Assembly: GCF_036577625.1 (NCBI RefSeq)
Contig: NZ_JARBDC010000032.1
Span: 1-64,000 of the forward strand
Length of the DNA stretch: 64,000 bases
From: Paenibacillus_AB sp036577625
GTDB taxonomy: Bacteria; Bacillota; Bacilli; Paenibacillales; NBRC-103111
Reading direction: 5' to 3'
Position 1 is the first letter of the stretch. Each line of letters begins with the position of its first letter. The position numbers and the translations under genes are program-made. Shown here piece by piece: positions 14,027 through 22,310 of this stretch. The notes under the pieces are model-generated. The model was not told the DNA's origin and did no database searches. It worked only from the letters and a program-made list of their open reading frames with translations.

Positions 14027-17000
14027 TTACCGGTCGCCGCCTTGCCCGTTGTTCACGATCAAGTGCGGCAGCTCCACGAAGCCGCTGCGGTTGCCGGCGG
14101 AATCGGTCGCGTAGGCGGCCGTTTTATGGACGCCCACGCCTTGCAAATCGAGCGCGATCGCCGTCGGCTCGCCGCCGAGGCCGACGCCTCGGCCGACCTC
14201 GCGATCGCCTTCCATAACCCGGATCGTCGCTCCCGCCTCCGCCCGGATCATGACGGTCGGCTGCCGGTCCGGCGACGATTGCGGCCTTGTCGGGCTTACG
14301 ACGACCGGAGCGTCCGGCGCCGTCCGGTCGACCGTTACGACCGGCAGCTTCACCGGAACGCTGCGGTTGCCCCGCCCGTCGGCGGCCACGACCGTCAAGC
14401 CGTCATAGCGGCCTTCCGCCAGCGCCGTCAGCGCGATCGCGACCGGCTCGTCGCCTGCGCCCGCTCCCGAGCCGACCGTCTCGCCGCCGTTCATGACGAA
14501 GACGGTCGTCCCGGCCGCCGAACGAACCGTGACGGTCGGATTCGCCTCGTTCGTCGCAACCGGCCCGGTCGGCGAGACGACGGTCGGCGGCGCGACCGGG
14601 CTGCGGTACGTCAGACGCGCGTCGTCGTAATACGCCTTCGTCGTCCACAGCACCGAACACGACAGCATGACGCGCGCCGTTGCCGCCCCGGCCGGAGCCG
14701 CCGCTTTGACGGTTACGTCCTGCCACTTCCCGAGCCCGGTCTGAACGTGCGCGGCCTGCTCGCCGACCTGCTTGCCGGAAGCGTCGTAAAAGCGCAGCGC
14801 CAGGCTCGTTCTGCCCGTCTCGATGTACAGCTTGACGCCGGCCGTATACTCCACGCCCGGACGCACCGGCGCGGGACTGCTCAGCAGCGCCACGCCTTCG
14901 TTCGTCGCCGTATCGGTCAGCCGCAGGCTGTTCGAGCCCGAATAATACCGGTCGCCGTATACGGCATACCCGACTCTGGACGTCGAATTGGCGAAAAACG
15001 GCTCCCAGCCGGGCACGCCCGAGCCCGGCGCCGCCGGCTGCTCGAAGCCGGGGTTGGCGAGCGGAAGCCCGACGTCCCACCATTGCTGCGGAGGCGCGTC
15101 CCCGACGCGAATGCGCTTCAAGCGGGCTCCGTCCGTGTAATATACGTGCCCGTCCGCGCCGAGCGTCATAATCCCGCTTTGCGCGATCGTCCGATGCTCG
15201 AGCGTCGCCGGATCGACGACGACAATCGTCCCTCCGAGCGTCGTATACAGAAGGCCGTCGGCGCTCCATTTCAAATAAACCGGCCGCCACAAATGGTCGA
15301 AATTCCAGTTCGTCGGGACGATTTCCTTGCTTTTGACGACGGTCAGCGTCGCCGGATCGAGCACGAAAACGGTGCCGTACGCCGCTCCCCACAGCAAACG
15401 GTCCGGGCCGAACGCCAGCCCGCCGATCGCCTTCGGCTTGACCGCTCCGGGAAGCTGCGGCGTAAACTCGGACAGCTTTTGACCGGTGGCCGCGTCCATG
15501 ACGAACATTTTCGCCTCCGCCTGCGTCGGTTCGATGCCGAGTCCGCCCCAGACCGAGGTCGAGCCGTATATTTTGCCGTTTTGGTAGGCGAGCCCGATCA
15601 CGCTTTGATCCTGCACGACATTCCGGTACAGCCGCGGCGAAGCGGCGCCGTTCAGCGGCAAATCCATGATCGCCACCGCTCCGCCGAGCTCCCCGTACGT
15701 CGGAATCGTCCCGGCGATCAGCTTGTCCCCGCCGATCGTCATCGCGAACGGGCGGTCCTGACCGTCGCCGAGGTCGTACGCGACGCGCGGGTTCGCGTTC
15801 GTCTGCGGCGGCTTCGTCAAATCCATGTCGTGGATGACCGCGCCCGGGTAAACGCCGAAATACATATGAGTTCCGGCCGAAACCATCCCTTCCGCCTGTC
15901 CGATGTTAAACAGCGTTTTGGCGCCCGTGGCCGGATCGAGCTGCGCGCCTTGCGTCCCCATGTACCCGGTAACGTACAGCTTGTCGTCGCTGCCCCGCTC
16001 GAGCGATTGAATCGCGATCGGTTGGCCTTCGACGACGGCGGGGAGCGATTTGCTTTTGCCTGTCGTAAAATTCATGACGAACGGCTGGCCGCTGAACTGG
16101 ATCGTGACGAGGCTTTTGCCCGGAAAATCGGGGTCGCCCGCCAGCTCGACCCATCCGGAGCTGCGGAAATACGTGCCGAACGCGATGCCGGTGTCGGCGA
16201 TAGCGTGCGTCGACAAGTCGAACGATTTTACACGGCCGTCCGCGACGAAATACGTCTTTCCGTCCATTTCCGGGGACGTGTACAGCCCTCTGTAGTTTCC
16301 GATCAGCGTCGAAAGCCACGTCCCGGCTTCCATATCGTAGACGAGCAGCACGTTTTGCGCGCTGAGATGAACGAATAAATAACGGCCGGCCGTATTCAAG
16401 TCGTACACGAAGCCGGGATTGCTCGAGTCGTACCCGGGCAAATCCGGAAACGGCACGGCCGTCTTCGTTCCCGTGGCCGGGTCGAGCTTGACGAGCGAGC
16501 CGGCGGAGCCGATTCCCGCATACAGGCTGCCGTACCCGTACGCCAACGAGCGGACGTAATCCTGGCCCGGCTGCACGGTGCCGTAATCGCTGAACGTCCC
16601 GGTCGCGGGGTCGTACTTGAAGACAGTCGCTCCCGGGTAAACGCCGCCATATACATTGCCCGCCTCGTCCGTGCTCAACCCGTAAATCGCCTTCGCTCCG
16701 GGCGTAACGGCGCCGAGATCGGCAACCGTCTTCGTCCCGGGCGAATACCGGTACAGCTTGCCGGTTCCGCCTATGTACACGTTGCCGGACGCGTCCGTTT
16801 TATGCGTCCATACCGAGCCGGCTCCGTTCAGCGGAAACGAGCGCAGCAGCTTGTTTTGGCGAAGATCGACAACGTTGAATACGGCGGGAGTGCCGCTCGA
16901 CGTCGTATACAGGACCGGGACCCCGTCCTCGACGCCGTATGCGGTATCGATCGTCGACACGCTCTGTACCATGACGCCGAGATCTTCGGGCTCGCCGTAC

Positions 17001-17128
17001 GATTTGCCCGCAAGCGCCGAAGCCGCCTGCACGAGCCCCCCGCCCGCCGCCGGGTCCGCCGCGGCCGTCTGGGCCGCGCCGCCGAACGCCAGCATGCCGA
17101 TCAAACATGCGGCAACCGTTTTTTTCAA
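14027..17128 (-). CDS. Large secreted protein: beta-propeller, CBM-like jelly roll and two Ig-like repeats
   Basis: A 1033-residue exported protein. TTG is the likely start (17128): AAGGAGG lies nine bases before it and the signal peptide LKKTVAACLIGMLAFGGAAQ follows at once. Residues about 40-690 carry propeller blades marked by recurring DPATG turns and LYRYSPGT-like strands. Residues about 700-855 resemble a CBM4/9-type carbohydrate-binding jelly roll (NPGFEQP start, YYDDARLTY end). Residues about 856-1033 hold two homologous Ig-like repeats, each with a TVVSPTGPV / VVVSPTRPQ start and a G-x-GxGDEP / GxGLGGEP turn. No catalytic motif is evident, so binding or polysaccharide lyase-like activity is only a guess. 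CcpA-like site on the promoter. Confidence 0.85.
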   Translation of the reverse strand: MKKTVAACLIGMLAFGGAAQTAAADPAAGGGLVQAASALAGKSYGEPEDLGVMVQSVSTIDTAYGVEDGVPVLYTTSSGTPAVFNVVDLRQNKLLRSFPLNGAGSVWTHKTDASGNVYIGGTGKLYRYSPGTKTVADLGAVTPGAKAIYGLSTDEAGNVYGGVYPGATVFKYDPATGTFSDYGTVQPGQDYVRSLAYGYGSLYAGIGSAGSLVKLDPATGTKTAVPFPDLPGYDSSNPGFVYDLNTAGRYLFVHLSAQNVLLVYDMEAGTWLSTLIGNYRGLYTSPEMDGKTYFVADGRVKSFDLSTHAIADTGIAFGTYFRSSGWVELAGDPDFPGKSLVTIQFSGQPFVMNFTTGKSKSLPAVVEGQPIAIQSLERGSDDKLYVTGYMGTQGAQLDPATGAKTLFNIGQAEGMVSAGTHMYFGVYPGAVIHDMDLTKPPQTNANPRVAYDLGDGQDRPFAMTIGGDKLIAGTIPTYGELGGAVAIMDLPLNGAASPRLYRNVVQDQSVIGLAYQNGKIYGSTSVWGGLGIEPTQAEAKMFVMDAATGQKLSEFTPQLPGAVKPKAIGGLAFGPDRLLWGAAYGTVFVLDPATLTVVKSKEIVPTNWNFDHLWRPVYLKWSADGLLYTTLGGTIVVVDPATLEHRTIAQSGIMTLGADGHVYYTDGARLKRIRVGDAPPQQWWDVGLPLANPGFEQPAAPGSGVPGWEPFFANSTSRVGYAVYGDRYYSGSNSLRLTDTATNEGVALLSSPAPVRPGVEYTAGVKLYIETGRTSLALRFYDASGKQVGEQAAHVQTGLGKWQDVTVKAAAPAGAATARVMLSCSVLWTTKAYYDDARLTYRSPVAPPTVVSPTGPVATNEANPTVTVRSAAGTTVFVMNGGETVGSGAGAGDEPVAIALTALAEGRYDGLTVVAADGRGNRSVPVKLPVVTVDRTAPDAPVVVSPTRPQSSPDRQPTVMIRAEAGATIRVMEGDREVGRGVGLGGEPTAIALDLQGVGVHKTAAYATDSAGNRSGFVELPHLIVNNGQGGDR

Positions 17129-17292
17129 TTTGCATCTCCTCCTTGTAACGATCGAACTTCTTATAACGATCAAGGTCGAAACGAATCCGGTACACATCAA
17201 CCGGAAACCAGATCAACCGAATACGGAATCATCCACCTCCATCCCGGCGTTAAAAGCTGCCAAACAGTGATATCCATCTGATGCACAAGTTC

Positions 17293-17322
17293 ATCATAAA
17301 GAATGGAAGAAAGCGCTGTCAA
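17293..17322 (-). promoter_or_regulatory. Promoter of the secreted propeller gene with overlapping cre site
   Basis: Minus strand TTGACA (17322-17317), 18 bp, TATGAT (17298-17293): near consensus. A cre-like sequence on the plus strand, AGAAAGCGCTGTCA (17308-17321), matches 12 of 14 consensus positions and covers the -35 box, so CcpA would block initiation. It leaves a 5' leader of about 155 nt that contains the direct repeat TAACGATC (17146 and 17164, 18 bp apart). Confidence 0.68.
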
Positions 17323-17548
17323 CAAATAACCTTCGACATTTGCAGACATCTAACTCCACAAAATCAGCCATCCCCGCATCGTTCGGCCTATCCCAGTCGA
17401 ACGTTTCCGCGTGGGCAATAGTTCATTCCTCCTTCCTTTGGTAACCTATAAGTAACTCCGAAATTGGCTGCATGCTCGTGCCTTCGGTTCGTCGAACTAT
17501 CGCGCGGCATCATACAAGCCGGCTGCTCCGGCACGTCTCACTTCCTAC

Positions 17549-17562
17549 ACATATTTGTATGT
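17549..17562. promoter_or_regulatory. Short dyad upstream of the FMN reductase promoter
   Basis: ACATATTTGTATGT has perfect ACATA/TATGT arms around TTTG and ends 15 bp before the -35 box at 17578. An activator or repressor could bind here; the protein is unknown. Confidence 0.35.
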
Positions 17563-17577
17563 AAAGTTACAAAACTA

Positions 17578-17607
17578 TTGACAAACCGCCGCCGATATTC
17601 CCATAAT
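17578..17607 (+). promoter_or_regulatory. Promoter of the FMN reductase / HesB-like pair
   Basis: TTGACA (17578-17583), 18 bp, CATAAT (17602-17607), about 105 bp before the start codon. Confidence 0.55.
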
Positions 17608-17712
17608 GGGGAAACGGCCAACGCGGACGAAACGCGTTCCGCGCCTCGGGCAATTCCTTTCGCCCCGACGCACGGACCTATGGATCCCACCTTATCGAGA
17701 GAGGCGAACGAC

Positions 17713-18276
17713 ATGAAACTGCTAGGCATATCGGGAACGATTATCGGCTCGAAGACGGCGATCGCCGTAAACGAAGTGCTCCGGGAGGCGCGCAGGCACG
17801 ATCCGGCCGTCGAGACCGAGCTGCTCGACCTCAAACAATACGACGTCGTATTTTGCGACGGACGCGACCCTTCCGCTTATACGGGCGATACGAAGCGGGT
17901 TATCGACGCGATCACCGGAGCCGACTTTTTCGTCATCGGCACGCCGATTTTCCAAGCTTCGTTGTCCGGACCGCTCAAAAACGTGTTCGATCTCATTCCG
18001 GTTTCGGCGCTTCGCAAAAAGGTCGTCGGCTTCGTCGCCACGGGCGGCACGTACCAGCACTATCTCGTCATCGAAAACCAGCTGAAGCCGATCGCCGGCT
18101 TTTTCCGGTCGTACGTGGCTCCGAGCTACGTCTATTTGCACGACAGCCATTTCAACGAACGCAAAGAAATCGCCGATCCGGACGCCGCCGAGCGTATCGA
18201 ACGTCTGGCGCACGAGCTCGTGTTCATGCATAAGCGATTGGGCGATGCCGGCGCGAGAAACGGGGAATCGGAATGA
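17713..18276 (+). CDS. NADPH-dependent FMN reductase (flavodoxin-fold)
   Basis: A 187-residue flavodoxin-like reductase. The start MKLLGISGTIIGSKTAI holds the FMN-phosphate loop; GTPIFQASLSGPLKNVFDLIP (about 79-99) and VATGGTYQHYLVIE (about 115-128) are the typical substrate and FMN contacts of the SsuE/MsuE group. It supplies reduced FMN to a monooxygenase or reduces quinones/azo compounds. An in-frame ATG 36 bp upstream is possible (MDPTLSREAND), but 17713 fits the family start. The stop codon overlaps the next gene's ATG by 4 bp, so the two are coupled. No FMNH2-dependent monooxygenase is nearby, so the partner is unknown. A second, distant paralogue is at 44844. Confidence 0.85.
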   Translation: MKLLGISGTIIGSKTAIAVNEVLREARRHDPAVETELLDLKQYDVVFCDGRDPSAYTGDTKRVIDAITGADFFVIGTPIFQASLSGPLKNVFDLIPVSALRKKVVGFVATGGTYQHYLVIENQLKPIAGFFRSYVAPSYVYLHDSHFNERKEIADPDAAERIERLAHELVFMHKRLGDAGARNGESE

Positions 18277-18551
18277 AGCTGAACGTAACCGACGAAGCCG
18301 TCCGTTGTTTCGCCGAAGAATGGGGATTTCGCGAAGGCGAGCATATACGCATTTACGTCCGATACGCGGGCGGCGGGGAAAACCCGTACGCGCTCGGCAT
18401 AATGAGCGCGAAGCCGATCGATGCCGGGCTGCGGGCGACCGCCGGCGGCATGACGTTTTTTATGGAGGAAGCGGACGTCTGGTTTTTGGAGAACCGCGAT
18501 TTGACGCTGGACGCGCAAGGCGAAGACATCTATTTTCAGCTGCCCGAATAA
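18273..18551 (+). CDS. HesB/YneR-like A-type iron-sulfur carrier relative without ligand cysteines
   Basis: A 92-residue protein with the HesB-like (IscA) fold: NVTDEAVRCFAEEW at the N terminus, IRIYVRYAGGGENPYALGI in the middle, and FFMEEADVWFLENRDLTLDA towards the end. The three cysteines that hold iron-sulfur clusters in IscA/SufA are absent; the only cysteine (residue 12) is in the first helix. It resembles the Bacillus YneR/YqkB type. Function unknown; cluster binding in the canonical way is unlikely. It overlaps the FMN reductase stop codon (ATGA), implying a joint role or at least fixed stoichiometry. Confidence 0.75.
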   Translation: MKLNVTDEAVRCFAEEWGFREGEHIRIYVRYAGGGENPYALGIMSAKPIDAGLRATAGGMTFFMEEADVWFLENRDLTLDAQGEDIYFQLPE

Positions 18552-18594
18552 GCCCCTTTCCCTTTGCCGTATCCGAATGAACCGACTTCCAAGG

Positions 18595-18617
18595 CCGCAT
18601 CGCCCGATGCGGTTTTT
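18595..18617 (+). terminator. Intrinsic terminator of the FMN reductase operon
   Basis: CCGCATCG, CC loop, CGATGCGG, then TTTTT. Confidence 0.8.
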
Positions 18618-18653
18618 CGTGTTCCCGCCGTTTTGCAGCGGCATGCGCTCAAG

Positions 18654-18685
18654 AAAAAAGCTTCCGCGCCGTAACGGCGGGAAGC
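18654..18685 (-). terminator. Intrinsic terminator of the riboswitch-controlled gene
   Basis: On the minus strand GCTTCCCGCCG-TTA-CGGCGCGGAAGC followed by TTTTTT. It lies 24 bp past the stop of the 98-residue gene. Confidence 0.78.
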
Positions 18686-18708
18686 CCGGTTCGTATGGAA
18701 GCCGATGG

Positions 18709-19005
18709 TCAGCGCAACGTCCGCTTGGAGGAGACGTACTCCTGCAGCAGACGGTACAATTGGATCACCGAATCCTGGTTTTTGCAGAAACGGAACGAAA
18801 TTTTCATCTCGCCCTGCCAATAAAAAATAAACAGATTGTTTTTGCGCCCGATGACCAGCTCGACATCCCATTTCGAATCGGTCAGCCGGTATTTGTCGCG
18901 GTTGAAAAACAGCTTCGGCCCTCCCGACGTGTCGTACATGCCGAAAAAATCGTCGCCCAATTTTACGTAAAATCCGCGCTCCGTTGAATTGAGCCGCTCG
19001 TCCAT
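18709..19005 (-). CDS. Unknown 98-residue protein downstream of a cyclic-di-GMP riboswitch
   Basis: I do not recognise the family. The protein has no signal peptide or membrane segment; it is mainly beta-rich in the middle (GFYVKLGDDFFGMYDTSGG, ELVIGRKNNLFIFYWQGE) and ends in a helix (NQDSVIQLYRLLQEYVSS). The ATG at 19005 is preceded by AGGGGCTGAACTTTA, a good ribosome-binding site. A GEMM-I (cyclic-di-GMP-I) aptamer lies about 95-190 nt upstream on the same strand, so its expression should respond to cyclic-di-GMP, pointing to motility, adhesion, biofilm or sporulation. An intrinsic terminator follows. No other gene is in the unit. Confidence 0.78.
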   Translation of the reverse strand: MDERLNSTERGFYVKLGDDFFGMYDTSGGPKLFFNRDKYRLTDSKWDVELVIGRKNNLFIFYWQGEMKISFRFCKNQDSVIQLYRLLQEYVSSKRTLR

Positions 19006-19097
19006 TAAAGTTCAGCCCCTTTGCTCCGTAAGTAATCGACCTGCTGCGTCCCCATCCATCCGTTTATCCAAAACAAAAAAACTTCAAACCGTTCGTT

Positions 19098-19194
19098 CGG
19101 CAGCTGGCTGGCATCGTCTCCGCTCGTCTTAGCCTGAGACTTTAGCCCCTGTAGCTTTGCGTCGCCGGCTTTCGCCGGGTTTGCCTTTATCGGG
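19098..19194 (-). ncRNA. Cyclic-di-GMP-I (GEMM-I) riboswitch aptamer
   Basis: Read on the minus strand, the core elements of the class appear in order: GATAAAGGCAAACC, a GGCGAAAGCC hairpin with GAAA tetraloop, GACGCAAAGC, ACAGGGGCTAA, a variable P3 stem, and GCCAGCCAGCTGCCG closing the 3' side. Spacing fits the family. A run TTTTTTTGTTTT (complement of 19070-19081) follows about 20 nt later, suggesting a transcription-termination expression platform, although only a short CCG/CGG stem is visible before it. The regulated gene is the 98-residue ORF at 19005-18709. The related GEMM-Ib (cGAMP) specificity depends on one position and cannot be excluded by eye. Confidence 0.85.
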
Positions 19195-19354
19195 AAGCTT
19201 TCGAAGTTTTGGCTTCTATTTTATCGATTCCTACCTTAAGCATATAGAAGGGCTTGTCCGTCCGCATCCTCCTTTTTACCTATTTTTAGACATTAACGAC
19301 TATTTTCGGACGTTTTTCGTTCCTTTCGACACGGCAGCGGAGGTCGAACGGAAA

Positions 19355-19380
19355 GCGAGGGGCGGTCGCCCGCCCCTCGC
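19355..19380 (-). terminator. Hairpin after yjcZ-type gene
   Basis: GCGAGGGGCGG (19355-19365) pairs perfectly with CCGCCCCTCGC (19370-19380) around TCGC. On the minus strand the tail is TTTCCG, so it is a modest terminator of the small gene at 19539-19426. Between it and the riboswitch (19195-19354) I see no gene. Confidence 0.55.
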
Positions 19381-19425
19381 TCCGGATCGTATCGATGCTT
19401 GTTTCCGAACGCCTTTTCAGGACGA

Positions 19426-19539
19426 TCAGATAAAGGCGCGGCTAACGATGACCAGCAAAATGAACAACACCAAAATGACGCCCGTCGAAGTAAACAGTCC
19501 GCCACCATAGCCGCAACCGGCACCGCCAAGGTATCCCAT
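19426..19539 (-). CDS. yjcZ: YjcZ-family sporulation mini-protein
   Basis: A 37-residue peptide: MGYLGGAGCGYGGGLFTSTG followed by one hydrophobic segment (VILVLFILLVIVSRAF). The Gly/Tyr/Cys-rich head plus short membrane tail is the signature of the YjcZ/YrzO-like sporulation peptides, often present in many copies in Bacillales. GGGGAGG lies seven bases before the ATG; a longer open frame upstream has no ribosome-binding site. Role in the spore is unknown. Confidence 0.85.
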   Translation of the reverse strand: MGYLGGAGCGYGGGLFTSTGVILVLFILLVIVSRAFI

Positions 19540-19702
19540 GTCCAGTCCTCCCCGATATCGAGTTGTTGCGGTCGATTCCCAATGGCGGCGAAGCGTATCG
19601 TCTACGTCCGCCGATTGCGAAATTAGGACCACACGATCTACGATATGAGACGGATGCCGTCTCGGACTGGATTTTTGTCCATATTGGCTTAATTTTTTAG
19701 GG

Positions 19703-20152
19703 TCATCGGCCGGAGCGTTCGTTTTTGATGACGAGCACCGGAATCGGGGAATGCTGTACGACGTAGTGACTGACGCTGCCGAGCACCAGCTCCTTGAACG
19801 TGCCGAGTCCCCGGCTTCCGATGACGATCAGGTCCGCGTCCATTTCTCCCGCGAACTCCAATATCGAAGCGGCCGGATCGCCCTGCAGCAGCGTAAACGT
19901 CGCGTCCGGCAGCCGGGCGGCTCGCGCCTTCGCCTCTTCCAAAATGCGCTCCGACTCCGACATTTCTTCAAGCTCGGTAAGGACCGGCGCTACCACCATC
20001 GCCTCGCCCACGACGAAATTCGGGAGCTGGAACGCGTGGGCGACCGTCAGCTTCGCTCCCGGAGCGCCGCGAACGAGATCGACGGCGCGATCCAGAGCCG
20101 TCTGCGATTGCGGAGACCCGTCATACGCGACCAGCACATGATGAAATGGCAT
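19703..20152 (-). CDS. Universal stress protein (UspA family)
   Basis: A 149-residue Usp domain. It starts HHVLVAYDGSPQSQTALDRA, with the ATP-binding Asp at about residue 10, and ends with the Walker-like loop GSRGLGTFKELVLGSVSHYV (about 116-135), the G-2x-G-9x-G(S) pattern of ATP-binding Usp proteins. It is cytosolic and likely binds ATP and acts in stress survival. GGGGTG precedes the ATG. It follows the MORN protein gene on the same strand, separated by a weak hairpin. Confidence 0.93.
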   Translation of the reverse strand: MPFHHVLVAYDGSPQSQTALDRAVDLVRGAPGAKLTVAHAFQLPNFVVGEAMVVAPVLTELEEMSESERILEEAKARAARLPDATFTLLQGDPAASILEFAGEMDADLIVIGSRGLGTFKELVLGSVSHYVVQHSPIPVLVIKNERSGR

Positions 20153-20180
20153 ACACTTACACCCCGCTTAGGATGGTGAT

Positions 20181-20207
20181 AACCGTATGTGCAGCGTTCG
20201 TACGGTT
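20181..20207 (-). terminator. Weak hairpin between the MORN protein gene and uspA
   Basis: AACCGTA (20181-20187) pairs with TACGGTT (20201-20207). There is no U-tract, so this may be only a leader structure of the uspA message. Confidence 0.3.
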
Positions 20208-20247
20208 CACCGGATTAGTTGGCGTCTCTTTATATTTGTACCCCAAC

Positions 20248-21180
20248 TCAGTCCGGTTGAATCGTCGGCGGATGCAATTGATCGGTCGTTCGAACGAATT
20301 CGCCGTATGACCATATCCCGCTTTGCCGCGTTCCGTCCGGGTACGTCTTGCTGCCGCTGCCGTGCTCGAGGCCGCCGTCCCAGCCCCCTTCGTAACGGGT
20401 CCCGTCCGCCCAAACATAGACGCCGTTTCCGTGAAAGGTTCCTTCGCGCCATTCGCCGCTGTACGAATCGCCGTTCGCGTAACGTTTTTCGCCGGAGCCG
20501 TGCTCCAAGTCGTTGACCCACGTTCCCTCGTACGTCGTCCCGTCGGCCCATACGTACGTTCCCCGGCCGTGCTTCCACGGCCCCTTCGTCTCGCCGCGGT
20601 AGACGCCGCCCCGCTCGTCGGTCATGCCCTTCGCAGCGCCCGCCGCTCCGGCGCTTTCGCGCCATTCCGCCTCCCGTTCGGTGCCGTCGACGAAGACGAT
20701 CGTTCGGCTTCCCGCTTCCTCCGCTTCGTTCATCCCGTTCCCGCGGACCGCCGGAGCGCGCGCCGCCGAATCGGGGGCGGCGATATAATACGGTTCGGGA
20801 CGGAAATCGTCGTCGATATACGTTTTGTAATACCAGCAAACGAGATCGTACAAACCGAGCATCGTCCGCTTCACGCCGGAAACGTCGACGAGCAGCTCGC
20901 TCTCCCGCGGATCGGCAAGCTCGAGCCGCCTGAGCAGCGCGACGAAGGCCGGCATCAGCAGCTCCATGGCGTCCAGGTCCGCGACTGGATCGGCCGGCTC
21001 CTCTCCTTCGCCGAGCCGTCCTTCCCGGCGCATCATCTCCAACGCGAGCCAGCGGCCGACCGCTTTAAGCTCGCCCGGCGCGGCGGCCGGACTGACGGCA
21101 AATACATGTTCCGCCCGCGCCGCAAGCGCGTAAAGCTCGGGACACCGGCCCGCCAAAAAACGAAATTGCGAACGGTTCAT
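20248..21180 (-). CDS. MORN-repeat protein
   Basis: A 310-residue cytosolic protein. Residues 1-130 are a helical region I do not recognise (RCPELYALAARAEHVF, LLVDVSGVKRTMLGLYDLVCWYYKTYIDDDF). Residues about 190-305 carry five MORN repeats (pattern GxGxYxWADGxxYEGxW: HGRGTYVWADGTTYEGTW, HGSGEKRYANGDSYSGEW, HGNGVYVWADGTRYEGGW, HGSGSKTYPDGTRQSGIW). MORN repeats form beta-hairpin arrays that mediate protein or lipid contact. The ATG at 21180 follows AAAGGGGC. The upstream neighbour is rsgA, 40 bp away on the same strand, so cotranscription is likely. Function unknown. Confidence 0.85.
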   Translation of the reverse strand: MNRSQFRFLAGRCPELYALAARAEHVFAVSPAAAPGELKAVGRWLALEMMRREGRLGEGEEPADPVADLDAMELLMPAFVALLRRLELADPRESELLVDVSGVKRTMLGLYDLVCWYYKTYIDDDFRPEPYYIAAPDSAARAPAVRGNGMNEAEEAGSRTIVFVDGTEREAEWRESAGAAGAAKGMTDERGGVYRGETKGPWKHGRGTYVWADGTTYEGTWVNDLEHGSGEKRYANGDSYSGEWREGTFHGNGVYVWADGTRYEGGWDGGLEHGSGSKTYPDGTRQSGIWSYGEFVRTTDQLHPPTIQPD

Positions 21181-21220
21181 GTCGAATCGCCCCTTTGGCT
21201 TACGGATCAACGGCCGACCG

Positions 21221-22288
21221 CTACGGCTTGCCGTTTTTACGCATATCCGCATGAATTCGTTTCCATCGCTCTTTTTCCTTTTGGCGCAGCGCGGCGTCTT
21301 CCTTGCGGGCCAAATAGGCGAGCTCCTTGCGGAGCTTCAAATAGCTGGCGTAGCGGTCGGCCGCAAGCTCGCCGGTGCGAAGCGCCGCCTGCACGGCGCA
21401 GCCCGGCTCGGTGCCGTGGCCGCAATCGCCGAACCGGCATAAGGCCGCCAGCTCCTCCACGTCGCGGAACCCTTGATCCAGCCCTTCGTCCGCATGCCAC
21501 AGCTGCAGCTCGCGCATGCCCGGCGTATCGATCAGCACGCCGCCGCCCGGCAGCGGCACGAGCTCGCGATGCGTCGTCGTATGCCGGCCTTTATCGTCGT
21601 CTTCGCGAATATCGCGCACCCGCATGATCGTCTCGCCGTACAGCCGGTTGACGATCGTCGACTTGCCTGCGCCGGACGAGCCGAGCAGAGCGACCGTTTG
21701 GCCGGCGGCAAAATACGGCCCGAGCGCGTCCAGCCCTACGCCGGCCGCCGCGCTGATCGCATGAACGGGGACGCCGATCGCGGCCGCCTCCGCTTCGGCG
21801 ATCCGTTCCCGCCGCTCCGCCTCGCCGCACAGGTCGGCCTTCGTCAGCACGACGACCGGATTCGCGCCGCTTTCCCAGGCAAGTATCAAATATCGTTCGA
21901 GCCGTCTCATGTTGAAATCCTGGTTCAACGCGTTGACGAGAAATACGGTGTTCACGTTCGCCGCCACGATCTGCTCGTCCGTCACGGAGCCGGCCACCTT
22001 GCGCGAAAATTTGCTGAATCTCGGCAAAATGCCGTGAATGACCGCCCGTCCGTCGGCTTCCCGGTAACGGACCGTCACCCAATCGCCGACCGCGGGATAA
22101 TCGTTTCGGCCCCGAGCCTCGTGCCGCAGCTTGCCAGACACTTCGGCGAGCATATCGCCCCGAGGCGTGTAAAGGCGATATAGATGCGTATGTTCCAAAG
22201 CGACGCGGCCGTAGCCTTCGTCCGGTCCGGCGTTTTGGCGAAAATGCGATTCCAATTCGGGCGTCCAGCCCAAGCTTTCCATATTCAA
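21221..22288 (-). CDS. rsgA: Ribosome small-subunit-dependent GTPase A
   Basis: A 355-residue circularly permuted GTPase acting in late 30S maturation. Order seen: OB-fold (about 35-105), G4-like TKAD (about 175), G1 GSSGAGKS (about 232-239), switch region GRHTTTHRELV, G3 DTPG (about 283), then the zinc module CRFGDCGHGTEPGC. A TTG at 22288 is the likely start: GGAGG lies seven bases before it and the translation then reads MNMESLGW, the usual start of this subfamily; the ATG two codons on is the alternative but has a 14-base spacer. An inverted repeat (22311-22366) lies in the leader. Confidence 0.92.
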   Translation of the reverse strand: MNMESLGWTPELESHFRQNAGPDEGYGRVALEHTHLYRLYTPRGDMLAEVSGKLRHEARGRNDYPAVGDWVTVRYREADGRAVIHGILPRFSKFSRKVAGSVTDEQIVAANVNTVFLVNALNQDFNMRRLERYLILAWESGANPVVVLTKADLCGEAERRERIAEAEAAAIGVPVHAISAAAGVGLDALGPYFAAGQTVALLGSSGAGKSTIVNRLYGETIMRVRDIREDDDKGRHTTTHRELVPLPGGGVLIDTPGMRELQLWHADEGLDQGFRDVEELAALCRFGDCGHGTEPGCAVQAALRTGELAADRYASYLKLRKELAYLARKEDAALRQKEKERWKRIHADMRKNGKP

Positions 22289-22310
22289 AGCGGATTCCTC
22301 CCGTATGATG

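Noticed and set aside
19195..19270. Small ORF (about 26 codons) just upstream of the riboswitch on the minus strand
   Set aside because: GGAGG directly abuts the ATG (no spacer), so initiation is improbable, and the peptide has no feature.
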